From Irpex lacteus (Eukaryota; Basidiomycota; Agaricomycetes; Polyporales; Irpicaceae), in contig MQVO02000005.1 in the NCBI GenBank assembly GCA_001986395.2, positions 434,001 to 498,000 of the forward strand: 64,000 bases of DNA, given 5' to 3'. The notes under the pieces are model-generated. The model had not been told where the DNA came from, searched no databases, and was given only the letters and a program-made list of their open reading frames with translations. Positions 12,081 to 24,190 of the stretch are shown here, piece by piece (position 1 is the first letter of the stretch; each line of letters starts with the position of its first letter). The translations under genes were made by a program, and so were the position numbers.

Positions 12081-14412
12081 ATGAGCAACTTCCGGAAGAA
12101 CTCATTAAATAGGGCCTCATCAAAGGAAGAAAGGAAGACGGTACGTCGTGACTATAACGACGGTGTTGGTTATATAACTGACAATGAATGGATTTGGTTG
12201 TAGGTAGATGCCATTGAAGTTCAACTACAGGCGCAGGTCGCCCGCTCCTCCTATCTTCAGTCTCGGCTGAACTCCGCTATGGACTCTTTGGACGCCCTTA
12301 GAATACGCCACAGGCGGGAACTTGCGGTTGAAAGGGAAACAAAGGAGAGATTGAAGAGAAAGATGGACGAGCTAGTCGAATACACGGCCAAAGTTGAGGA
12401 TCAGAGGGATGAGATGCGCGAGTGTGTCACAGCTTTGATCGAAAAAGGTGAGTACTATGTACATCTGGCCAGGGCGTGTTCATGCTTTGAATACGTTTGT
12501 GCTCTGTTCTCGATACTCATAACAGTGCACCTATAGTTGAGATTACCCATGACTTCTCTGAGTGGCCACATCGACAGATCTCCTTCCTCGAGCCTCTTGG
12601 TACGTCTTCAAGCTTCAAGGCTGACATAAGAACATGGACTTATGTTGTACTCTCTTCTTAGAACCTCCGGCCGGTAACAATATCCACAAACCGGGATCAC
12701 AGCATCTACCTAACACGCAGTTAGACACCGCAACCCAATATCCTACTATCATCGCTCTTCTCAGGTCAGAACTAGAGAAGGAGCGTGCGTCGCACGCCCA
12801 TACTCATGACACCGCTGAGCTTGAAATACTGACGCTACGTGCTCAGCTGGCTCGCCGAGAAGCAGAACTTGAAGGTTGTTTAGTGCACTCAGAGACTGAA
12901 CATCGCGGGTTCGTTCTGAAGGCCGCAGAGTCGGGCTCAGAGCCCCTCAAGTACAAGAAGGCGTCTTTGAGAAGCAAGACCGTCACTGAAGTTCAACCTC
13001 AGCAGAAACCTGCTTCGAGTTTCACGCCGGAGGAAGCCTCACAGTTGCTTGGCTTGAGGGCCGAGAAGAATAGGAGACTTGAAGCTGAGATCAAGCAGAT
13101 CGCCTCTCGTGTATGTCGATCTAGCTTCCTGACGCTATTCATTTATTCACTCTTCTGTTCCAGCTCGAGCAAGCCAGGGCAGAGAACGCAACTTCGCAAG
13201 TATCGACTGAAGCAATCGCTCCTCAGTCAATGGACGATATGGACGAGGAGGTGCATTCATCCGTAGTCATCGAGGACGATAACGACACAGTGGTCAATCC
13301 TTTGCCTGCAGTTCCTGAACCAAAGACGCCTCAATCACCCGATCTCCAACCTGTCGTTAGTCTCGATCTGCCTTCCCCCTTTACCATGACGCCTATGCGG
13401 GCTTCATCCCCAATGGGACTTGTGGCACTGGCCGTGCGGAACTCGCTCAAAGAAGCGGCTCAACAGGAACTGCTGGAAACTACCGAGGCAGAACCGACCT
13501 TACAGAGATTCGAGGAGCAAGTCGATCGTTTGGCTGTGGAAATCGATGCCTTCAAGGTTCAGCGGAGTGACATGTTGGATTCCATAGCACAGCAACAGCA
13601 TGTAAGTATGTTGCCCAAAGGATAGTCAGTCCACCATAGCTGATATTCTGTCCCGGCTGTTATAGGAAAACATACCGGAAGCCCGAGTGGATAAAGCCGT
13701 GTCTGTCGAGGAGAACCTCGATCCTCAGCAAACTGACTCAACTCGGAGCGTTGTTTTCGAGCTTCGCTCAGAGATTGAGCGCATTAAATACAATGCCGCT
13801 CAGCGAGAATCCGAGCTCCTTACGGAGATACAAATGCTTAGACGGGAGGTCGAGGGTAATGGTGAACATCTTGCGAGTGGGCTCGATATTCCGTTTATGC
13901 CAGGGGAAGCTCTCGCTCAGTCTAGCGCTAAACGCCGCGGACCTCTCTCAGAACACGAAGACGATGGTGGGGAGAAATCTATGGAACTGGATACGCCTCG
14001 TTCTGAGGTTGCAGCCCTTCAGTCTTGGATTGTACAAGACGGGGTTGCTCTCCCGCAGACTGAAGAGCATGATTTCGATGCCTCACTTATTCCCCTTTCC
14101 CCATCTCCAGATGATGCTAACGCCGACCTACCTGCGTCACCACCGTTACGGTCCTCCACCTTACAAGACCGGCCTCCTACGCCCTTCTCTATCGTGCCAT
14201 CCCTTCCAGATGAGGAAGAAATCGCACGCGAGGATGATAGGGATGGCAAAGAAACGCCGGTTTCTTCAGATGAACGTTTGAAAGCTCTAGAAAATGAGCT
14301 TGCAGATGCACGGCAGCAGGTCACCGATAGGGACTTGACCCTCGTTGAGCTCCAGCAGCTGATCAATGAGTTGAGGGTGCAAATGAGGGATGCAGGGCTG
14401 AAGATCATGTAG
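12081..14412 (+). CDS. coiled-coil protein of unknown function
   Basis: Seven exons (12081-12140, 12204-12447, 12537-12599, 12662-13110, 13164-13601 and 13666-14412, the last possibly divisible further) join in frame to 2,001 nt and 666 residues. Helical heptad-rich segments occur at about residues 20-105 (from IEVQLQAQVARSSYLQSRL), 150-200 (RSELEKERASHAH), 245-290 (LRAEKNRRLEAEIKQIASR), 380-420 and 455-490 (FELRSEIERIKYN), with a final one near the C-terminus (LKALENELADARQQVTDRD). Acidic, proline-rich linkers lie between them. No enzyme motif, signal peptide or membrane segment is seen. Such a layout suits a structural or scaffolding protein. I cannot assign it to a named family. The annotated start is the only ATG in the first exon. 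Confidence 0.75.
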
Positions 14413-15654
14413 CGTGTGTTGGCACTCCGTGTCATCTTGTACGTGTTCGACTTGTGCCCGATAATCTGTTCCGCTGAAAATTCGTAGTCTTTTATCTAGT
14501 GTAGTATATATGTATCTGGATTTACTAGGTTGTGTATGTGTGTTTTGTTTATTATGTTGGCTCACTCCATCATCCGGTTGAGAAGACTGAACGTTTCTGC
14601 TAGACAACAGTTACGGACTGGCTTGGTGGTTGCGCCTGTCAGTGACGAATTATAGAGGCATCATTCGCAAGTCACGCAAGACAGTGTTACGAATCTACGC
14701 TAGTTTCAGAAGGGCTTCGGCTGCATAGACCAGGCAGTTATCAGCTCCGATACTATGAAAGCCTAATTTCGGCTCGGCCATCGATACGTGCAAGCCGGGA
14801 TTGACGCGATTCCTCACGTCTTTGTTCGCGTACGTGCTCAATTTCGTCAATAATGCACTGTGTCGGACTTGAACGGACTTCTTGCCCGCCCGTACCACTC
14901 GAGCTCGTGTGTGACCACCCGCGACTGCCGCACTTCTGCACAGCCTCGCCGTGCACTGGTGTTGACTTCGCATACTTGCATGGCATTTTGAAAGGTGAGG
15001 TTAAAGCTGATGCACACCGTGGAGAAGAAACAAAGGATGAAGACCGCAAATCTACAAGGGCACAGTATTGACAGCGCCATCAAACATGTCTTGCATCTGA
15101 CCAGTGGTCTCAATATCCACAACCAGCACAACTTTACGCCTCTTCGTGATGCTATTGATTGAGCGGTAACGTATCCCCGTTTTGCAGGGTATCAGTGGCA
15201 TTTAATCCCTGTGGGTGACTTCGTCCCCTTGCAAATACGCTCGCGAGGAGGCGTTGACCCAATGATACCCGAGGTATAGCCCGAATACGCAATTCCGAAT
15301 CTTGGCCTCTGTTGTCGGCCCAGAATGTAAAGAATCTGTACGTGACGACACTGCATGGCTCGGATTTACCACTTTTAGCATCAATGGGGACAGCTGAGGA
15401 TACTGCCTGACACTCGTGACGGCAAGTCGGCCCAATGTTCAGATTCTCTCTATTCTCATGCGTGCATAGATGCCCGTCTCTCGAACCTCGTCGAACTTCA
15501 TCACAGTTGTCTCGCATCATTCGTGACCGCCCGGAGAAAACCTCTTTGAACATATATAAACCACTGCTCGGTGTGGCTCCTTTCTTCGTGGTCTAACGCA
15601 TCGTTCGCTCACACTCATACTCACACTCTTCTTTACCTCTTCTCCTTCCTCATC
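14413..15654. other. intergenic
   Basis: Short minus-strand frames occur here but none resembles a protein. The last 110 bases hold the promoter and leader of the Kre9-like gene. Confidence 0.5.
15553..15560 (+). promoter_or_regulatory. TATA box of Kre9-like gene A
   Basis: The sequence tatataaa lies 95 bases before the ATG and is followed by a CT-rich tract. The paralog at 29488-29989 has the identical octamer 90 bases before its ATG, so the core promoter is shared. Confidence 0.7.
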
Positions 15655-16154
15655 ATGAAGTTCTTCTCCACCGCTGCCGTACTCCTCGCCGCTACTGTCG
15701 CGAGCGTCAACGCTGCTGCCCTCGATGTCTGGGCTCCCGCAGTCCTCTCCCCCAAGGCTGGTGACGTTTGGACCTCTGGCGAGCATGTGTCTGTGACTTG
15801 GTAAGTGCGATAGCCACTTGTATACAAGACTGTTTTCTGATCACTGCGCTCATAGGGACCTCTCGAGCAAGCCCGTCAACATCACCAACAAGATCGGGTT
15901 TATCCTCCTTAGGTCTGGCAACAGCGACACTCCCGTCGTCCTTGCCCACGACTTCCAGCTCGCCGACGGATCCGTCGGAGTCACCGTCCCCGATGTCCTC
16001 ACCGGCGACTACTCTCTCACACGTAAGTACTCACTACCCTCTGAAACTCGCCCATTACAATCAAAAACGCTAACTTCTACGGCATGACCTAGTATTCGGC
16101 GACTCTGGGGACCACAGCGCTGTGTTCCACATCAATGGTCCTGTCACCGAGTAA
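15655..16154 (+). CDS. small secreted Kre9/Knh1-like protein, copy A
   Basis: Three exons (15655-15800, 15856-16022, 16093-16154) encode 124 residues. The first 20 or so form a signal peptide (MKFFSTAAVLLAATVASVNA). The mature part is one compact beta domain of the Kre9/Knh1-like N-terminal family, marked by SPKAGDVWTSGEHVSVTW, VTVPDVLTGDYSL and LFGDSGDHSAVF. In other fungi this domain occurs alone or ahead of Ser/Thr-rich GPI-anchored regions in wall-associated proteins. Here there is neither a Ser/Thr tail nor a GPI signal, so a soluble extracellular protein is expected. Family members have been linked to beta-1,6-glucan in yeast; that role is not shown for this short form. A paralog with the same length and intron phases lies 14 kb away on the other strand. 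Confidence 0.88.
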
Positions 16155-17115
16155 TTCGGCTTTCATGGGATTTATGAATTAGCATGAACATCACGTTTTA
16201 GCTATTTACCACTAAAACTTTCGCCTTTCATTCGTTGGTGATTGACGTCGTTACGGATGTGGTATTAGCTGATATACTATGAATCACAAATGGACATTAC
16301 GGACTTTTTCCATTAAATTTAAATACGTCATTGATCGTTCAGTTCGCCGTCAAGTCTGAGCGTGCTCCGGGGTTGTCAACGTCAGAACGAGGTTCACTTC
16401 AGCCGAGGCGGGAGTGACAACGTTGGTTTTACACCTGATTGTAGCAAAGGTTAAAACTCATGATGCCACGGAATGGCGTCTATATACGATAACTTGATAG
16501 GATATTGAGGATGACGATGTTTTCGCTTTCAAAATTTCCCAATCAGGCAATGATCGACATCTCAGATTGCTGAAGTTTAGACTACATGACAAACGCTGGC
16601 AAAGGTTGATCACCTACTACCATCACCACGGTATACGCGTTTACGTCCGGCTGGGCTCAGGCTCGCATTACATATGACTTTACACTATACCCTCAAGCCG
16701 ACTCCAATTTCATGGGATTACTACCCACTAGCACTTTCTAAACGATCCGGCCGCCGACTACCTTCGCCGTCATTTGGTACTGGCGTCTTGTACTTTCATG
16801 ATCAGCGGCCCACCTTGTATGGCTACGGTTCTTGTACGTGCACTGCATGCCCCTCATGTAATCTGCCTACGTTCTGCGTGAGAAACACGTGGTGATGTTA
16901 TCGTTCGCGAGCTAGCACTCATATCTAGTCCGCTCGGGACATATCTCGCGTTTCGTCGGTGACACTCCGAGTCATCGTAGAGTCCCGCAGCTACAATCTA
17001 CCCTCTCAGCTCATCACGCCACAAGCGGTGAGTGTTATACTTTACCGCTGATACTAGAAAAACTGATAATAGCCACATATCGAGGTGGCATCTTCGCACA
17101 GTAAGCTTAGCCGCG
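16155..17115. other. intergenic, promoter region of MYND gene 1
   Basis: No gene is seen. A G-box-containing element shared with MYND gene 2 lies at 16876-16894. A likely 5'-leader intron (gtgagtg to gataatag) spans 17028-17072. Confidence 0.5.
16876..16894 (+). promoter_or_regulatory. G-box promoter element shared by MYND genes 1 and 2
   Basis: The sequence gcgtgagaaacacgtggtg contains the palindrome CACGTG and lies 222 bases before the ATG. A one-base-shorter copy stands 246 bases before MYND gene 2. CACGTG is the classic target of bHLH regulators of the Cbf1/Pho4 type. Actual binding is not shown. Confidence 0.4.
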
Positions 17116-19089
17116 ATGTCTACTATGCATGGTCACGTCGCAGATGGGAGCTGCTGTTCCCAGCATGACATCCTACAGCCTAAGCCCGAGGATATTGCTC
17201 TGTTTCGCGACAAACCACAAGAGGCTGCAAGAGTGTTCAAGCGACTATTTCGCACTGATGACCCCAGGATCCTCGGATTCATGTATGCGTTCCCCTTGGA
17301 AAATCCTACTCAACGACAGTCACAACTACTCTGGTCTTCTGGGTTTGGAGTAGCGCTTTTGGAGGCCCTTACCGACAATAGATGGTATGATTCGTTTGGG
17401 GACATGGCCTTGGATGAAAACTACGGTAACTTCTGCACCTCGCACTCGGTAAGTTGATGCATTTTGGTGCCAGATTTGGGCCAATCAATTGAATGCGATG
17501 CTTCAGTTACAGTTTCAGCTGGCGATTCGTGGTCTGCTCGATTTCATGATCGAGAAATCCCCAGTAACGACGCAGGATAGGCTCCTCGATCAGTGCCGTC
17601 AACGGTTTCCCAGCCTGTGGAGGCTGATATGGCGCCATCGAGAAGTCATCTTTACACCCCAGTTTGATATGGCCACTAGATATGTTCTTGAACCCGTTGC
17701 AAGGCTACTCGAACAATGCTGCATCATGTATTACAATCAAACGTGGGTGACATGTATCTTCTCCGAACTGCCACGATGTTGAATCTTCTGTGACTCTTAA
17801 AGATCGCAGTGGTCACCACCTCTGGAGTCATGTGTTGGGCATATAGCGCTGCTGTTTCTGGCGAATCCAGAATATCTCGGGCCTAGAAGTTCGTGCCATC
17901 TAGGAATTATACTCTCAAATCTCCTTCAAATGGAGGGACGCGACGCGTTATTACGCGAACGTTCGTTCCTACACGAAGTAGTCCCATCGGTGACGGGCGG
18001 CGGCAAGGGCCTACTTAAGATCATTCGTTCTAACCTTGTGCGCGGCAGGCCGATAAATGCGGAAGAGTTCCAATGTACACTTAATGTGATAGCGCTGATG
18101 CTCGTGTGGGGACCAGCAGTGATCAAGCCTAGCGGGGAAGGAGGATATGCGGAAATCCTGGAAGCTTTGTCAGCAGCGGCACAACGTTACGAATGTCTTG
18201 GATGTGCTGGTCCGCACACAACCTCTGACTACGATGCGGCAGATACTCCTAAGGCGTTTCTTATGGTTTCGACGTGGGTATTTATCACATGTTTTCGATG
18301 CATAATCTGAATTGGGCCTTTAGTGCTTTGGCAGGAAACGTAGTAGATAATACAACAAGCAATGGGGCAATCGATCTCGCAGGAGATCCGTATCGCTTCG
18401 GTATGATCAGCATGATTGCTCTATTAGTCGTAGCCGTTTACAAGGAGAACGATGGCAGCCGGAAATGTTCGTCTCTCCTAGACCTCATTTTTGCGAGCTA
18501 TATGGTATTCATTACACGGCCCTATATAGTGATTGTCCGCGCCATGCTGGAGTCCTACGTTATGATTTCCAAACTAGGAAGGGAACACTATCACATAGAC
18601 CACGGCAACTGGCGCAGATACTGCTACGTGCGGCGTATACTTCAAGTTTACTGGCTTCCTACTCTGCGGAAGGTCCTTAATACCCTTCGCTCCGGGGTAC
18701 CTGGTGCACGAACAGATCTGAGTGCAGCGGAAAGGGCATCGTTGCAAGAACTCCTTGAGCTTTGGAAGGACATCGGCCTTGCCTTCAACCTTAGCGAAAA
18801 ATCCAGGGAAGATGATACAGGCCTCACGAGCTATGTCACCGCTGAAGAGCTGCGTCAGGGCTGTTACTTCGCCGAATGCTTGTGCTATGGCGAAAAGCCT
18901 CTGCACGGGACTCGGCGAGTCTGTAAGGGGTGCTGGTCGGTGTACTACTGTGGCGAGCGGTGTCAGAAAAAGTGAGTTCCGGACCTTTGTTTACACTGCT
19001 AATTCTAACGATGGTTTAGAGATTGGAAAGCCGGGCACAGGGATATCTGCCGGGGAAGATCTGCCATCGCGGACTCGGACAGAGACTAA
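17116..19089 (+). CDS. MYND-type zinc-finger protein, paralog 1
   Basis: The gene is multi-exonic. Exon 1 is 17116-17448, and later exons cover about 17507-17742, 17816-18275, 18331-18490, 18570-18971 and 19020-19089; the middle boundaries are approximate. The N-terminal region (ALFRDKPQEAARVFKRLF, DDPRILGFMYAFPLENPTQR, ALLEALTDNRWYDSF) and the middle region (FLHEVVPSVTGGGKGLLKII, RSNLVRGRPINAEEF) are shared with four neighbours and look all-helical. The C-terminus carries a MYND zinc finger: CLCYGEKPLHGTRRVCKGC, then YYCGERCQKK and, across the last intron, DWKAGHRDIC. The first cysteine pair is C-x-C rather than the usual C-x2-C. MYND fingers normally bind proline-rich protein partners; a partner here is unknown. 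Similar genes are, to my recollection, frequent in Polyporales. No SET domain or signal peptide is present. Confidence 0.82.
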
Positions 19090-19648
19090 TGACATGCGAT
19101 GGATAATTACCCAGAGTACTAGAAGTAACTTTGACATAGTTATCAGCACTTGACGTATGGTTACGTCCAACATATATGTGTCCGTTTGAAAGTAAATATC
19201 TACCTATTGAGGCAATATGCTCCGGCCTACGCCGACGTCCGCCGAAGCGTGGTGACCGTGCCGAACCCACGCCCGTACGAGTATTCGAGCCAACACCACG
19301 ATCTCCGCTCCAGCTCTCGTGTTGACTTTCTGTATCTTCGGACTTGAGCAACATCATAAGCTGAGAAGATCGTACCTTGGACCTTGCGTGAGAACACGTG
19401 GTGCGGTTCTTGTACATAGGCCGGTAGTTCATTCTTGCTCAGAGACTTACCAAGTGGTTTAGGACACGTAACACGGCTCATTGAACGTTCGCTATAGAAT
19501 TTCGATGAAAAAGCTGATCTCTCAGTCCATACCCATACTTGACGGTTATTACCCAGTGAGTGTGGCTAGTTGCACATTCTAAATCAAGAGACCTATTATC
19601 GCGCATCGAGGTAGCGACAGCTTGAACTTGAACTTGAAGCCAACCCCG
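19090..19648. other. intergenic, promoter region of MYND gene 2
   Basis: This gap holds the second copy of the G-box element at 19386. It also has a (cttgaa)n-like run just before the ATG. No gene is seen. Confidence 0.5.
19386..19403 (+). promoter_or_regulatory. G-box promoter element, copy at MYND gene 2
   Basis: The sequence gcgtgagaacacgtggtg matches the element at 16876 with a single A deleted and keeps CACGTG intact. It lies 246 bases before the ATG at 19649. Confidence 0.4.
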
Positions 19649-21630
19649 ATGTCTGCCACGTCACCGGTCGATGATGAGACCTATGGCTGCGGACAGGACT
19701 CCTTCGAACCCAGACCGGAGGACTTTGCTCTACTTCTCGACAATCCACAAGAAGCAGTAGCAATGTTTAGGCAACTATTCCTCTCTAATGACATGAGGAT
19801 CGTCGGGTTTATGAGAGCTTTTCACACGGCTATATTTACTCGACAACAATTGAACCAACTCTGGTTCGCTGGATTTGCAACAGCGTTATTGGACGCACTC
19901 AGCGATAGAAGATGGTATGATTCATTCCCGAGGATGTTTACGAATGAGAATTTCGATCGATCTGGTCCCCCGGAATGGGTGCGTTATTGTGCATTGACTG
20001 CCCATTCCCGCAGCTGACAATATGGCGGATGTTTTAGTCAAGATTCCAGCTGGCCATTCATGGCGTACTCGCTCTTACGGCGACAATGCGCTCTCTTTCA
20101 TCGACGCCGACTGAACTCATGGACCAGTGCTGTCGACGACTCCCTGGCATGTGGCAGCTCATATGGGCCCATCGCGATATCATCTTCACGCCCCAGTTTG
20201 ACATAGCAACTGAACATGTTCTTGAAACCATTGGGAGTTTACTTCTTCAACACTGCCACATTAATCGCGTCCAAACGTGAGTAATATGTGTTGTACGGAG
20301 TTATATAAAGTTAAACATCCTGCAATATGATATAGTGCCGGTTCGCAGCGTGTGCCGCCTCTTGAGTCGTATGCCGGGCACATAGCGCTGCAGTTCCTGA
20401 CGATGCCTCCAATCTACTTTGAGAGCAAGACTTTGTGTGAGCCTGCGAATATTCTCTGTTGCATTTTAATACAGGAAGGTCAACCTGCAGTCCAACGCGA
20501 GCATTCGTTCCTATACGACGTAGTTCCCTCAGCGGTGGGCGGCGCCGATGGGTTTGCCAATATTATCCTTCGCAACCTTAGGCGTGACAGGCCAATGCGT
20601 TTGGAAGAATTCAAATGCACGCTTAATCTGATGGCGTTGTTACTCTCTTGGGGTCCGGAGGAAATGAGATGCAGTCCAGATAGAGGAATCTTGAATCTCC
20701 TAGCGGTTTTGGGAGTGGCGGCACAACGATACGAATGCTACGGCTTTGTTGATGAAGATGAACTCTCAGAGCGCCAGGTAGCGGAGGCTCTTAAAGGTGT
20801 TCTCTTCGTTCACACGTACGTCTCTCACGTATTATGATAACGTATATTTTTTGATCTACTAGTATGTACTATGCAGTTGTTTGACAGATGGCATATCCGA
20901 GGGGGCACAAAAACTATTACGGAATAGTCTTGTAGAAAAGGATCCGTATTGCTTCGCACTGGTAAACATTTTCGCCCGAACAGCAGTTCCTGTGTACAGG
21001 GAGGAGGCAGATGGACCGAGATGTTCGTATATGTTCCTCTTTAACGCCAATACTTACTCACAGAGTTACGCTTTATAGCTGTCATCAATTACCTTATGAG
21101 GCGCTGCATATCAATCTCCGAGGCTGGAAGAGAGTCCTATCACACAGACCGCACTAGCTGGCGCAAATACTGCTACATCCGTCGTGTACTGCAAGTATAC
21201 TGGCTGCCTACTCTGCAGAAGATACTTGCAACTCTCGGCCCGTCGGATGCCCCAGAAGATCTAAGTGTAGCGGAGAGAGAATCGCTACAGAACCTCTTGA
21301 AGCGCTGGAAGGAGCTAGGACGTGCTTACAACCTCAGTGAAAGATCTAGAGATGATGACACCGGCCTCACAGATTACGTTACCGCTGCAGAATTATCTCG
21401 AGGGTGTCACTTCACCGAATGCCTGTGCTATGGCCAAAAGCCTCTGCATGGGACTCGGAGAGTCTGTAAAGGGTGCTGGTCGGTCTACTATTGTGGCGAA
21501 CGGTGTCAGAAAAAGTGAGTTCCGGACCTTGATTTTACACTGCTAGTTCTAACGATGGTTTAGAGATTGGAAAGCCGGGCACAGGGATATCTGCCTGGGA
21601 AGATCCAGTGCTATCACGGACGGAGACTAG
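19649..21630 (+). CDS. MYND-type zinc-finger protein, paralog 2
   Basis: This is the closest relative and tandem neighbour of paralog 1, with the same exon plan. The N-terminal region (DFALLLDNPQEAVAMFRQLF, ALLDALSDRRWYDSF) is clearly diverged. The middle keeps FLYDVVPSAVGGADGFANII. The 3' end is almost identical to paralog 1, including the final intron of about 49 nt and the exon encoding DWKAGHRDIC. The MYND finger reads CLCYGQKPLHGTRRVCKGC then YYCGERCQKK. All expected zinc ligands are present, again with C-x-C as the first pair. The start at 19649 is the first ATG of the frame. The open frame can be followed throughout, so the gene looks functional. Confidence 0.8.
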
Positions 21631-22386
21631 AATGCCGAGTACAGTATTTTGGTTGAGTGTTTGAGCTATATTGGTGGGCTGTCGGACTCTCCTGATTGTT
21701 GCAATGACGGCTGCGGCTGGCCACCTGTCCGCTGTTGTTGTAGGCGGGTGCTAGTAAGTAGTGATAGATTCGCGAGATCTTGCGCTCCAAACGCTGCTCA
21801 GAAATAGCTGGTGAGGCTCAGATTTTTGGTAGAAAATGTTTTAAGATGTCCAACCAGAATGCTCTAATGAGTCCGAGTAGTAATATTAGCATGTCAGCCG
21901 CAGAGGTCCAACCGTCTCCCGTACATAGTCTGGAAGTTTGTGTATTGTCCGTAGAGATATTTCTGTCAATAAAAACAAAACCGAAACCAGGCCTAGGCCT
22001 AACTTATCACCCTGACCCCTAGGTAGTAGCACAGCAGACAAGCTATTCTCACAGAGGACATCGTATATTCGTACCACAGATGGTGGCCAAGGAAATTACA
22101 GGCGTTGAATGCATATACCTGCCTATTAAGGCAGGACATTCCGGCCGACGGCTATACCCGATCGGCCGATACATGATTCAATGGTGACCAGGTAAGTATA
22201 CTCACGTACAACGAAGCCCCTGCTCAAGCACAACGACAGTCCTCAAACGATATTCATGGGTAACGTCCGCATGGGGATCTATTGGATATCTCACAGAAAA
22301 CAAGCGGCGAAAACTCAAGAAAACCACTACCACCACCACTATCAGTCCACAGACATAATACTAGTCAGTAAGTTAAGACACGACGT
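21631..22386. other. intergenic between convergent genes
   Basis: The 3' ends of MYND gene 2 and the phosphate carrier face each other across this gap. No other coding pattern is recognised. Confidence 0.5.
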
Positions 22387-23497
22387 CTACTTTCCACCGG
22401 TGGTGCCAAGACCCATGGCGGTCTTGAATGTATCGTAGATCCACCACTGGAAGCCTGGAGAAGATTGTAGTCAGCGTCAAACGTTGAAATTGTAGAGAAT
22501 GTATCTACGTACCAGTGAGGGTACCAATCATGATCACACGAGTACCGAGACCCTTGGTGGCAAGGTTGGCAACGCCGACCTCGCCAGCAATCTGGCCAAT
22601 CGACTTGCCCTTGTTCTCAGCCTTTCCGAGCTGAGAGACGAGAGAGTCGGCGGGGTGAGAGACGATGGCGCAAACGACACCGGCGATGTAACCGGAGGCG
22701 AAGGTGACACCGAGCTGCACGGGCTTGCCGTACGTCTCCTTGGGGGCGGTAAAGACTTTGCTGTAGAAGAGGCCGACGATGTACTCGAAGAAGAAGAACT
22801 TGGCCATCGTGTAAGGGATCTGTCGCGACCACAGGGGAACGAGAGAGCCGAAGGGGAAGCGAGTGTCGGCGGCGGTCGCGCGCATTTGCGAGAGGGCAGC
22901 ACCGAAGGGGACGGGGAAGGTGCCAGACGGGCTCGTCTGGATCTTGACCTTGGTCATCTCGAGAGGGCAGAGGGCGATATCGGCGAAGAACTCGGCGGAG
23001 GCAGAGCCAGCGAGCCAGATGGCACCCTTGTACTTGGTGGCGTTCTCCTCACCGGCGAGGTTCGAGTAGGTGTCCTTGAAGACTTCGTAGAGACCGTACT
23101 TGAACATTCCCTGGAGGGAGTAGCCGACGAATGTGGGGCCGAAGCCTTTCCAGAGACCACGGCTGCCCTCCTCGGCGGAAATGGTCTTGAGACCAGAGAC
23201 GAGGCCCTTGAACTTGCCAGGGTTCACCTAAGAGCGGGTTTGTGAGAATCTTCCGACACGTCACGAAACGGGAGGACGTACCTGCATGTTACATTTTGTG
23301 ACATCGAGAGGGGTGATGCCGGCGTGGGTGACACCACACGCGAGGGCACCGCCGAGCATACATTTAGCGTAATATGAGCTATCGTGCGGGACGGGGCCAA
23401 GATTCCTAGAGTCTCGTCATTAGCGTCGCGACCCTCTGCACTGTACTATTCAGTCTACTCACCGTGCGTCCCACTTTACAGGTGCGAGGTGTGCCAT
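22387..23497 (-). CDS. mitochondrial phosphate carrier
   Basis: Four exons (23497-23463, 23405-23282, 23227-22513, 22454-22387) total 942 nt and encode 313 residues, the usual size for Mir1/Pic2-type carriers. Three mitochondrial-carrier repeats are visible. Signature motifs are TPLDVTKCNMQ in repeat 1, CPLEMTKVKIQ in repeat 2 and SHPADSLVSQL in repeat 3. These proteins import phosphate with protons across the inner mitochondrial membrane to feed ATP synthase; Pic2-type members also carry copper. The segment YYAKCMLGGALACGVTH and the PLEMTKVKI motif are typical of the phosphate subgroup. The first exon encodes only about 12 residues. Strong codon bias (long antisense open frames) suggests high expression. 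I do not choose between MIR1 and PIC2. Confidence 0.93.
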
Positions 23498-24190
23498 TGC
23501 GATTATCTATACGAGTCCGACCTAAAATATAATCTAGAGGACGTCCTGCCCGACGACGATGAGGTGGTGGTGGTAATGAAGAAAGCGAGGCAAACGTTCG
23601 TCGCGGTCAAAAAGCTCAAACTAGGCGCTCTACCCTGCCGGTCACTCCCGGGCACGCCGTGCCGACGACGTCAGCGTCCTTCTCTTCGCTGTCTTCGACG
23701 ATCTCGGAGGTCATTTGACCGATGTGCGCAGTGTGCTCAACACTGTCGACGACGATGGCGACGACTTGCTCCGAACACCCCGCATACATGTCTCTCATTT
23801 CACCTTCATTAACCACACTTATCCTCTACCTAGACAGACATCAGACTACCAGCCAATCACAGGCGTGCGAGTAACAAGACCAAAGAAGAGTGCTACAGCC
23901 TTTGTAACTTCATCTCTTACACGCAACAGTTGACCAATAGCATCAGCCAGCAAGTGTATCAGCGCGAGATAACGACGACCAAATCCCGTTGGCCGGTAGG
24001 TTACGGAGGTATGATACGAAGCACAGGTCCCATGAGTCGCCGGATCAGCGAGGCCCAAAATGAAGTGAGAGGTGACAAGAAAGCGGAGAGCCGGCTCGTC
24101 CAATACATGAACAGAGAGATAGATTAGACAGTAAATATACCTACAGCCCTACAATTTTATACAACCCTTTCATCCAATCCAATATTGTCT
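23498..24190. other. intergenic
   Basis: This gap is the promoter side of the phosphate carrier and the 3' side of RIB3. A 142-codon plus-strand frame overlaps the carrier start but resembles nothing and is judged chance. Confidence 0.5.

Noticed and set aside
22499..23245. 248-codon plus-strand open frame across the phosphate carrier
   Set aside because: It is an antisense shadow produced by the strong codon bias of the carrier. It has no recognisable domain and a composition typical of reverse-read coding sequence.
23384..23812. 142-codon plus-strand frame overlapping the carrier start
   Set aside because: It overlaps the first two exons of the well-supported carrier gene and resembles no protein.
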